Positions 1 to 6,038 of a DNA stretch of 9,903 bases are shown here, piece after piece. The DNA is from Chryseosolibacter sp039917935 (GTDB lineage: Bacteria; Bacteroidota; Bacteroidia; Cytophagales; Cyclobacteriaceae), in the NCBI GenBank assembly GCA_039917935.1, contig JBDSIM010000045.1:1-9903 (forward strand). Reading direction: 5' to 3'. Each line of letters opens with the position of its first letter. Positions within the stretch are counted from its first letter, which is position 1. A program made the translations under genes and the position numbers. The notes beneath the pieces are model-generated. The model worked only from the letters and a program-made list of their open reading frames with translations. It made no database searches and was not told where the DNA came from.

Positions 1-41
1 AAGCCGGAATTTCCCATGGAAATTCCAGGCTTTGTTTTTTT
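1..41 (+). terminator. Strong intrinsic (rho-independent) terminator
   Basis: Bases 6-14 (GGAATTTCC) pair perfectly with 18-26 (GGAAATTCC) around a 3-base loop. The stem then continues as AAGCC (1-5) with GGCTT (28-32), interrupted only by a bulged A at 27, for 14 base pairs in all. A T-rich run (33-41) follows on the + strand. This is the textbook shape of a + strand terminator, so a rightward gene probably ends just left of the window, convergent with the esterase whose stop codon is at 40-42. The hairpin may also serve the leftward esterase transcript, but the bases needed to judge a T-run on that side lie outside the window. Confidence 0.85.
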
Positions 42-1674
42 AATTCTGCAGCACCACTTTCGTCCTCACCAGTCTTTGTCCCTGACGAATGCGCAGGATG
101 TATACACCACCGGGCACGGAGGCAGGAAGGGTTAACTGTTTGTCTTCGCCAAACTCAGCGCCTTCAAAGGTTTCAGTGAACACTTCTTTTCCCATCTGGT
201 CTGTTAACGATATCTGTACCCGTTCTTCGCCCGCACCCCGCACGTGAAGGTTCACATTGCTGGTAGTGGCCGGGTTGGGATATACACTGTAGGCAAATGC
301 TTCTTCCCCTTCCGTTTCAGTTTCTACTTTGATCGCCGATGGCTGGGTGCTCTGCGCCACCATCGCCGTGGTGGTCACCTGCGTGATCTTCACCGCATCC
401 GACCACCGGTTCCATTGCGTGGTTGTGGGCGCGCTGGAGAGCCTGCTGAAACGCGCGCGGTAAGTGCCGGCCACGGTAGCGGTATACGTCGGTGACTTGG
501 CCGTGGAAATGACCACGCCGTTTTTCTCCCACTGATACGCAAGAAACCCTTCGGCCAGCATCAGCTTAATGCTGCTGATCCCTTGCGATTTATTGATCAC
601 GGTGTTGCCCTTGAACGGATGGATGTTGGATTTGTTTTTTGACAGCATCCACTTGTAAAAGTCCGACTGGCCAAACGCGCGGTTCCAGACCACGTGGCCC
701 AGGTCGGCGTACAATGAATAGCGCACCACCGCGCCCGCCGCAGTGAGTTTGCTGATGATGTTTTCTGTATACGCCGGCGTTGGCCTCGTATCCTTTCCGC
801 CCTGAAAAGTCCAGAACGGCAAATGGGCTACCTTGTTCTGCAGATTTTGCGTGAAAATATTCGCATCCCATACCGCCCCCATGGGCAGCGCGGCGGCAAA
901 TAACCACGAGGCTCTCTTCATCGCCTCGTACACGGCGTAACCGCCAATGGAATATCCCTCCACATAGATCCTGTTCTGATCAATCTTGTATTTCGAAGTC
1001 ATCAACCGGACCAGTCTAACCACATCCTGCACCTGGAGTGAGTCCCAGATATTGAACATCTGCGGCATCAGCACAAAACCCGGAAAAGCCCTGCCCGGCA
1101 TGGTGGGATCATTGGGCAAGCGTGTACCCGCCAGGTTGCGTGCATCCATGTGCTGCTTGCCGCCCACATTCAAGTGGTGATCATTGTTCAGCAATTTATG
1201 GGTTGCCGTCTTCGGTGCCGCCGGCGAATTCGCGTCTACCGTATAGGAAGGCGTAGCATGATAACAGTTTTTGTAATAACAATTCGCGCGCTCTACCGCG
1301 CCATGAAAGATCAGGATGAGCGGATACCCTTCTGCATACGAACTGTTATATCCATTGGGCATCAGCATCCGGTAGTTCATGATAAACTTATCCAGCGAGC
1401 CGTTCTTCTGCCGCAGGTTTCCCTGCTTGTACGGACTGGATTCATAACTGGTCATATCCAGATACGCATTCGTGCGCACACCGGGTGCGGACTCCCGGAA
1501 GCTAAAGGTTTTATCCTCCTGTAAATAATAATAGTTGGTCGACGATATCTTCGTGCGGATGTCCAACGTGCCATAAGGCATGGTGGTGCTGTACTGATAA
1601 CTGGATTTAACCTGTGCGAAAGAGATGCAGCCTGAAATGAGGAAGAACACACTAAGTGCTAAAAATTTTTTCAT
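40..1674 (-). CDS. Secreted alpha/beta-hydrolase (esterase-like) with T9SS type A sorting domain
   Basis: A 544-residue exported hydrolase, probably an esterase of the PHB depolymerase/dienelactone-hydrolase-like group; the substrate is not deducible. Residues 1-20 form a signal peptide ending SFA|Q. A conserved block (about 30-110) precedes the alpha/beta-hydrolase core. The core shows the oxyanion motif FHG near 123-125, the nucleophile elbow GYSIGG with Ser242, and likely acid and base residues Asp295 (QGGKD) and His327 (LGH). Residues about 358-435 look like an Ig-like segment containing YQWEKNG. The tail from about 462 is a T9SS type A sorting domain: VYPNPAT, then GGVYILRI and a basic RTKVVLQN end. 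The frame opens at a TTG at 1692, but ATG 1674 puts the signal peptide at the N-terminus and is preferred. The stretch LISGC (12-16) also resembles a lipobox, so lipid modification cannot be excluded. The gene is a paralogue of 2045-4927, lies downstream of it and has the same orientation. Confidence 0.85.
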   Translation of the reverse strand: MKKFLALSVFFLISGCISFAQVKSSYQYSTTMPYGTLDIRTKISSTNYYYLQEDKTFSFRESAPGVRTNAYLDMTSYESSPYKQGNLRQKNGSLDKFIMNYRMLMPNGYNSSYAEGYPLILIFHGAVERANCYYKNCYHATPSYTVDANSPAAPKTATHKLLNNDHHLNVGGKQHMDARNLAGTRLPNDPTMPGRAFPGFVLMPQMFNIWDSLQVQDVVRLVRLMTSKYKIDQNRIYVEGYSIGGYAVYEAMKRASWLFAAALPMGAVWDANIFTQNLQNKVAHLPFWTFQGGKDTRPTPAYTENIISKLTAAGAVVRYSLYADLGHVVWNRAFGQSDFYKWMLSKNKSNIHPFKGNTVINKSQGISSIKLMLAEGFLAYQWEKNGVVISTAKSPTYTATVAGTYRARFSRLSSAPTTTQWNRWSDAVKITQVTTTAMVAQSTQPSAIKVETETEGEEAFAYSVYPNPATTSNVNLHVRGAGEERVQISLTDQMGKEVFTETFEGAEFGEDKQLTLPASVPGGVYILRIRQGQRLVRTKVVLQN

Positions 1675-1711
1675 ACGCCTGGAATATTTCAATGGGTTTC
1701 CGGAATTTGCC

Positions 1712-1719
1712 CAAAAATC
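1712..1719 (-). promoter_or_regulatory. Candidate -7 promoter element for the small esterase gene
   Basis: On the minus strand this reads GATTTTTG, seven of eight matches to the Bacteroidota -7 consensus TAnnTTTG. It lies 38 bases upstream of ATG 1674, which would give a 5' leader of roughly 30 bases. I see no convincing TTTG-like -33 element at the usual distance, so this is only a candidate. Confidence 0.22.
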
Positions 1720-1833
1720 ATTCCACGATCAGGGAAGCGGCTGTTAAACTTTGCAGGCTACCTCAGGGCGTATCCCCTTAAATATTCCGACGATGAGGAG
1801 GGAAGTTACGCCACAGTTGGGGGGGTTGAAACG

Positions 1834-1867
1834 GATATAAGAATATAAGGATATAGAGGTATAGGGG
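1834..1867 (+). repeat. Degenerate purine-rich 8-bp repeat, inverted relative to the downstream array
   Basis: Four consecutive octamers can be read: GATATAAG, AATATAAG, GATATAGA and GGTATAGG. They keep an 8-bp period but differ at one to three positions. The 13-base piece TATAGAGGTATAG at 1852-1864 is an exact reverse complement of sequence inside the array at 1953-2032. This is therefore a diverged copy of the same repeat in the opposite orientation. The intervening sequence to 1952 has no coding signal that I can support. Confidence 0.6.
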
Positions 1868-1947
1868 AAGGAAGAAATGTATAAAGTGTCGCACTTCACA
1901 ACCCCAATACAACGGTACAGATATACGCAATATACCTTCCCCCTATA
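1860..1947. repeat. Inverted repeat with 12/13-base arms around a 63-base loop
   Basis: TATAGGGGAAGG (1860-1871) is complementary to CCTTCCCCCTATA (1935-1947) with a single extra C. The 63-base loop contains a small perfect hairpin, AAGTG-TCG-CACTT (1884-1896). In RNA from either strand the arms could form a stem nested inside the larger possible pairing of the octamer arrays. Its role is unknown. No T-run follows on either strand, so it does not look like a standard terminator. Confidence 0.5.
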
Positions 1948-1952
1948 AACCA

Positions 1953-2032
1953 CTCTATACCTCTATACCTCTATACCTCTATACCTCTATACCTCTATAC
2001 CTCTATACCTCTATACCTCTATACCTTTATAC
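1953..2032 (-). repeat. Tandem 8-bp repeat array, ten copies
   Basis: The unit CTCTATAC (GTATAGAG on the minus strand) occurs nine times without error from 1953 to 2024. A tenth copy at 2025-2032 has one change (CTTTATAC). A pyrimidine-rich run with a 6-bp period (TACCCC) continues from 2034 to about 2049 and overlaps the last codons and the TAG stop (2045-2047) of the large esterase gene. The period of 8 is not a multiple of 3 and no credible reading frame crosses the array. Leftward transcription of the large esterase would place the array in its 3' untranslated region. Perfect short tandem repeats like this tend to vary in copy number by slippage. Confidence 0.95.
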
Positions 2033-2044
2033 CTACCCCTACCC

Positions 2045-4927
2045 CTACCTCCTGATAACCACCTTCCGGTGTTGTCTGATCTTTCCCTGTTGCACCAGGA
2101 CGAGGTAAATTCCGGTGTTCAGGATGCCGGGGGTGGTGATGAGAATGCCACGGGATATTTCGTCAGGTTGATAGTTTCCCTGGAATAAATCCCGGCCAAC
2201 GGGATCGATCAACCGTACCTGCACCGGTTCGTTGATCACGGTCTCTACCTGAACCTGAATATTATCCTGGGTAGTGGGGTTCGGAAAAACACTGACGATA
2301 AAACTATCTTCGGGTCCGTTATCAGGCCCGACGGCAGTGATCACATTTTCCGCACTCTTCAGCACTGGCCTGGTAACTTTTGCCCATGCCTCGCCCGTAT
2401 CCGGGCCTTTGTATTCCACGACAAGGGTATCGGACTGGGTGTACTCAAAAAAGTTAACGGTGATCCGGTGCGCGCCTTTGGCAAGATTTGTATTGGCGCT
2501 GGTGATTGTTCTCAGTGCATGAACGCCATCGTTCTCCACCAACACGGCTTTGTTCAGATACAACCTTGACCCATCATCCGAACTGGTTCTGAACTGATAA
2601 GAACCTCCGCTTTCGATATAAATGAATCCGTCAAATTTAAAATTATAATAATCATCCTGTGTTCTGGGTGCCAGCGTAAAGTCATTTACCATTCCGGTGA
2701 ATTCTTTCAACTCCCAGTTGATGGAATCCAGGTCAGTCCACGATCCGGTGCTGTGCTCATAGTAAAGCCCGGAAAGGTAAGTGTTGACCTTCACAGTATT
2801 GCTCGGTCCGCTCAGGTTTCCCGACAGGTCAATGCCTTTGACACGCACGTCGAAGAGGGTATTCACCGCTACGTTTTTCAGCAGAAAAGTAGTGTCAGCC
2901 GTACCGGTGGCCACTGAATCATTATTGAGATAAATAAAATATTGTCTGATCCTGGAATTGTCTGTCGAGGGCTTCCAGGATAAGTTCAGCGCCTCAACGC
3001 CTTCGCGCATTACTTTCAACTTAGTGGGCGAAGTAGGCTTTTCGTTATCCACCACCGTTTGTACCGCGACGAATTCACTGTCGGCAGCGGGAAAATAATT
3101 TGACCTGCCCGTACTGCTCACGGCCCTGATCTTGTAGTGATAGGTAGAGAGTGGTATCAGTTCCGTGTCATTGTAAGTGGTAATTCCCGGACCGGTTAGC
3201 GCTACCATTTCCCATGGCGTCGGTCCGACGCCGTTCTGTTTTCTTCTCCATATTTCAAAACCTCCTTCATTGGTGGAGGCATCGGTCCACGTCAGGTTAA
3301 TCTCCGAGGAAGTTGAAGAAACCCCTTTCAGATTGGAAGGTGGGGTGATGTTAATGGGAGCACTGTTGGCGAAGAACACATACTTTGGGGCAGAAGGCGC
3401 GCTCTTACAGGCGAAGTCTGACACGACCAGTGTATAGTTGCCGTTGCCATATGCGGGGGCAAGGGTGGCAAGTCTCAACGTATCGTCTTCAGTGCCCGGA
3501 AGGTCGAGTAAGACGCCATTTTTATACCAGTAGTAATGCGCATGGATGTCGGTTGATTGGAGAAAAGCAGTAGTGCCTCCGTTAAGATCGTTCAGCGCCA
3601 CGGTTCCTACCTGTTCAATGCTTGCCTGGGGCGGGCTCTCAACGGTAAGGCTAATGGGCGCTGACCAGGGAGTCCACTGGCTTTCCGCAGGATTGCTCAC
3701 CCTGGAAAAGCGCGCTTTATAAGCGCCTGCATTTTTTGCGTAATGGATGGATGTGGCAGCGCCTGCGATGATCTGTCCGTTGTACTGCCATTGATAGGCT
3801 TTAAAACCCTCTGCCAGTTGTAGTTTCGTGCCTTCCGGGGAGCAAATGACCTGCGAATTTTCAAAGCTGTGAATGTCGGTTTTGTTTTTTCCCAGGAGCC
3901 ACGAAAAATAATCCGGTTCACGAAGGGCGGTATTCCAGGTGCCGTGGGCGAGTTCAGGATATAAAGTATAACGGACATCGGCCCCGGCGCTTCGGAATTG
4001 CTGAATATACCGCCGCGTTTTCCCCGGAAAAGGATTTTCATCCATCCCTCCCTGAAAAAGCCACAGGGGAATGTGCGCGACCGAGGGCGCCATACCCTGG
4101 ATGTTGATAAATCCATCGTCAACAGCAGACATGCCTGTCCCGGCAGCGAATAACCAGGGGGCGCGTTTGATGGCCTCGTACATGCCATGCCCTCCGTTTG
4201 AAAGGCCTTCGACGAAAACCCTGTTCTCATCAATATTATATTTTTTTATGATCAGCCGCAGAAGTCTGATCGCATCTTGTACAGCAAAGTGATCCCAACC
4301 GTTCAGGTTCTGGGGATATAGCACAAACCCTGGAAAATCTTTTGGACCGAGTGTGGGGTCATTGGGTAATTTATTGCCGGCACGGTTTACTGCCGCCAAA
4401 TGTTCACGGGCGGTATGCAAAAGATTGTGATCATTATTCAATAGTTCATGGTCTAATGCAGTGGGCGCGGGAGGTGTATTGGTCAGCGGCGAATACGTGC
4501 GGTCGGCGTGATAGCAGGTCTCATTTTCACAATTTCCCCGTTCACCATAGCCGTGGAAAACCAAGGTAATGGGATATCCTTGCGCGTAGCTCGCATTGTA
4601 TCCCTGCGGCATTAAGAACCGGTAGTTCATGACAAAATTATCGCCGACATCGGTCTTTTCACGCAGGTTTCCCTGTTTATAAGGGCTGGAATCCCAGGTG
4701 GTCTTATCGAGGAACGTATTCGTTTTTACTGCTGGCGCGCTTTCGCGGAAACTAAAGGTTTTATCTTCTTCCAGGTAGTAATAATTGGTGGCGGATTTCG
4801 CTATCCGGATATCCAGTGAGCCATAGGGCGTACTGGATTTATATACGTAAGCAGTATCTACCTGAGCAAATGAAATCAGATGTAAACCAACGAAAAGGAG
4901 TAAGAAGCCAGGAAATTTTAATTGCAT
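2045..4927 (-). CDS. Large modular secreted esterase-like protein (alpha/beta-hydrolase, Fn3 x2, PA14, T9SS tail)
   Basis: A 960-residue multidomain secreted hydrolase. The signal peptide is residues 1-21 (SFA|Q). The alpha/beta-hydrolase shows FHG near 124-126, the nucleophile elbow GLSNGG with Ser243, and likely Asp296 (QGGMD) and His328 (LAH). An Ig-like segment (about 358-430, AYQWQYNG) matches the one in the 40-1674 protein. A second Ig-like stretch (about 435-518, YYWYKNG) follows, then two fibronectin type III domains (about 526-625 and 628-716). A PA14 domain spans about 719-850, recognised by GLYYE, SSDDGSRLYL and the GAHRITVNFFE strand; PA14 domains often bind carbohydrate. The end (about 876-960) is a T9SS type A sorting domain with VFPNPTT and a basic C-terminus. 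The frame opens at GTG 4930, but the adjacent ATG 4927 is preferred. It lies downstream of bioB with a 137-base gap. The substrate is unknown; a polysaccharide ester is an inference from the domain mix. Confidence 0.88.
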   Translation of the reverse strand: MQLKFPGFLLLFVGLHLISFAQVDTAYVYKSSTPYGSLDIRIAKSATNYYYLEEDKTFSFRESAPAVKTNTFLDKTTWDSSPYKQGNLREKTDVGDNFVMNYRFLMPQGYNASYAQGYPITLVFHGYGERGNCENETCYHADRTYSPLTNTPPAPTALDHELLNNDHNLLHTAREHLAAVNRAGNKLPNDPTLGPKDFPGFVLYPQNLNGWDHFAVQDAIRLLRLIIKKYNIDENRVFVEGLSNGGHGMYEAIKRAPWLFAAGTGMSAVDDGFINIQGMAPSVAHIPLWLFQGGMDENPFPGKTRRYIQQFRSAGADVRYTLYPELAHGTWNTALREPDYFSWLLGKNKTDIHSFENSQVICSPEGTKLQLAEGFKAYQWQYNGQIIAGAATSIHYAKNAGAYKARFSRVSNPAESQWTPWSAPISLTVESPPQASIEQVGTVALNDLNGGTTAFLQSTDIHAHYYWYKNGVLLDLPGTEDDTLRLATLAPAYGNGNYTLVVSDFACKSAPSAPKYVFFANSAPINITPPSNLKGVSSTSSEINLTWTDASTNEGGFEIWRRKQNGVGPTPWEMVALTGPGITTYNDTELIPLSTYHYKIRAVSSTGRSNYFPAADSEFVAVQTVVDNEKPTSPTKLKVMREGVEALNLSWKPSTDNSRIRQYFIYLNNDSVATGTADTTFLLKNVAVNTLFDVRVKGIDLSGNLSGPSNTVKVNTYLSGLYYEHSTGSWTDLDSINWELKEFTGMVNDFTLAPRTQDDYYNFKFDGFIYIESGGSYQFRTSSDDGSRLYLNKAVLVENDGVHALRTITSANTNLAKGAHRITVNFFEYTQSDTLVVEYKGPDTGEAWAKVTRPVLKSAENVITAVGPDNGPEDSFIVSVFPNPTTQDNIQVQVETVINEPVQVRLIDPVGRDLFQGNYQPDEISRGILITTPGILNTGIYLVLVQQGKIRQHRKVVIRR

Positions 4928-4983
4928 CACAGTAAAAATCGGTCAGTAAGATTATCAATGGGAAAGAATAAAAATTATACCCG

Positions 4984-5002
4984 CTGGCGCGAAAACGCCC
5001 AG
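4984..5002 (-). terminator. Possible weak terminator downstream of bioB
   Basis: On the minus strand CTGGGCG-TTTT-CGCGCCAG forms a seven-pair stem with one bulged G. After a short CGGGTA spacer comes TAATTTTTATT. The U-rich stretch is offset from the stem, so termination would be inefficient. The same T-rich stretch could instead be part of the promoter of the large esterase gene (TAATTTTT fits seven of eight bases of TAnnTTTG). I cannot separate these two readings. Confidence 0.3.
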
Positions 5003-5064
5003 GAGTCGGTTTAAGTGCTTAGAACCTAGTTGAATCGAAGCGGCGATAAATAAAAAGACGGATC

Positions 5065-6027
5065 TTATATTTTATGGGAGGGCCGGGGCTTTAACTGGAG
5101 CAATTGGAACATGGCCTGATCGTCGACAAATTCCGGATTGGGGGTGGTCAGGAGCTTATCACCGGCAAAAATGCTGTTGGCACCCGCCAGGAAACACAAT
5201 GCCTGTTCCTCCACTGACATTCTAACCCTGCCCGCGGAAAGCCGGATCATGGCTTTTGGCATCAGGATCCGGGCGGTGGCAATCATTCTGATCATTTCCC
5301 ATACCGAAACCCGGGGCTGATCTTCCAGGGGGGTACCTTCCACCGGAACCAGTGCATTCACCGGAACGGACTCGGGATGTTCCGGAAGGGTACACAAAGT
5401 TTGTAGCATACCAATGCGGTCTTCTGGCCCTTCACCCATACCTATAATGCCACCGGAGCACACCGATATTTTCGCGCTTCTCACATGGGCAAGGGTGTCC
5501 AGACGATCGTGATAGGTTCTGGTGGTAATGACGTCACTATAAAATTCTTCGCTGGTATCGAGGTTATGGTTGTAAGCGTACAAGCCAGCTTCTTTTAATT
5601 TCAGGGCCTGCTCGTGGGTGAGCATGCCGAGGGTACAGCACACTTCCATCCCCAGGCTGTTCACACCCTTTACCATGTCGATCACTTTATCGAAGTCGCG
5701 GTTGTCACGAACTTCGCGCCAGGCAGCACCCATGCAAAAGCGCGTGCTTCCGGCCTCCCGTGCTTCTCTGGCTTTTCCAAGGACTTCCTCCACTTCCAGC
5801 AGCTTGTGTACTTTTACGCCGGTGTGATAACGTGCGGCCTGGGGGCAGTAGGAGCAGTCTTCGGGGCATCCGCCTGTTTTGACAGACAGCAGTGTGCATA
5901 CCTGTACTTCCCTGCCATCATGAAACGCGCGATGCACGGAAGCCCCTTTAAATACAAGATCAAGTATGGGGGTGTTGAAGATCTCAGTAATCTCTTGCCG
6001 GGTCCAGTTTGTGCGAATGGCAGTCAT
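5065..6027 (-). CDS. bioB: Biotin synthase
   Basis: A radical-SAM enzyme that inserts sulfur into dethiobiotin, the last step of biotin synthesis, in the cytoplasm. It has 320 residues, close to the usual bacterial length. The radical-SAM cluster motif CPEDCSYC gives Cys54, Cys58 and Cys61. The ligands of the sacrificial [2Fe-2S] cluster are also present: Cys98 (RFCMGAAWR), Cys130 (EVCCTLG), Cys190 (VCSGGIIGMGE) and Arg262 (IRLSAGR). The TTPNPE motif near the C-terminus is typical. The start is ATG 6027. It begins 11 bases after the sppA stop codon on the same strand, so co-transcription with sppA is likely. No other biotin genes (bioA, bioD, bioF) are in the window, so BioB is separated from the rest of its pathway here. 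Confidence 0.97.
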   Translation of the reverse strand: MTAIRTNWTRQEITEIFNTPILDLVFKGASVHRAFHDGREVQVCTLLSVKTGGCPEDCSYCPQAARYHTGVKVHKLLEVEEVLGKAREAREAGSTRFCMGAAWREVRDNRDFDKVIDMVKGVNSLGMEVCCTLGMLTHEQALKLKEAGLYAYNHNLDTSEEFYSDVITTRTYHDRLDTLAHVRSAKISVCSGGIIGMGEGPEDRIGMLQTLCTLPEHPESVPVNALVPVEGTPLEDQPRVSVWEMIRMIATARILMPKAMIRLSAGRVRMSVEEQALCFLAGANSIFAGDKLLTTPNPEFVDDQAMFQLLQLKPRPSHKI

Positions 6028-6038
6028 GAAAAATCTGA

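Noticed and set aside
1681..1788. A 9-base inverted repeat, GGAATATTT (1681-1689) with AAATATTCC (1780-1788), as a possible operator
   Set aside because: The arms are 90 bases apart, AT-rich, and one overlaps the start region; this is within what chance would give in this composition.
1744..1953. A 69-codon leftward open frame in the intergenic region between the two esterases
   Set aside because: It starts with GTG at the edge of the repeat array, has low-complexity Tyr/Ile/Ser-rich content shaped by the octamer repeats, and matches no family I know.
1953..2032. CRISPR array
   Set aside because: The units are 8 bases, directly abutting, with no spacers and no cas genes nearby.
3697..4233. 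A 178-codon leftward open frame inside the large esterase gene
   Set aside because: It is another frame of the catalytic region; the main frame has the signal peptide, catalytic motifs and sorting domain.
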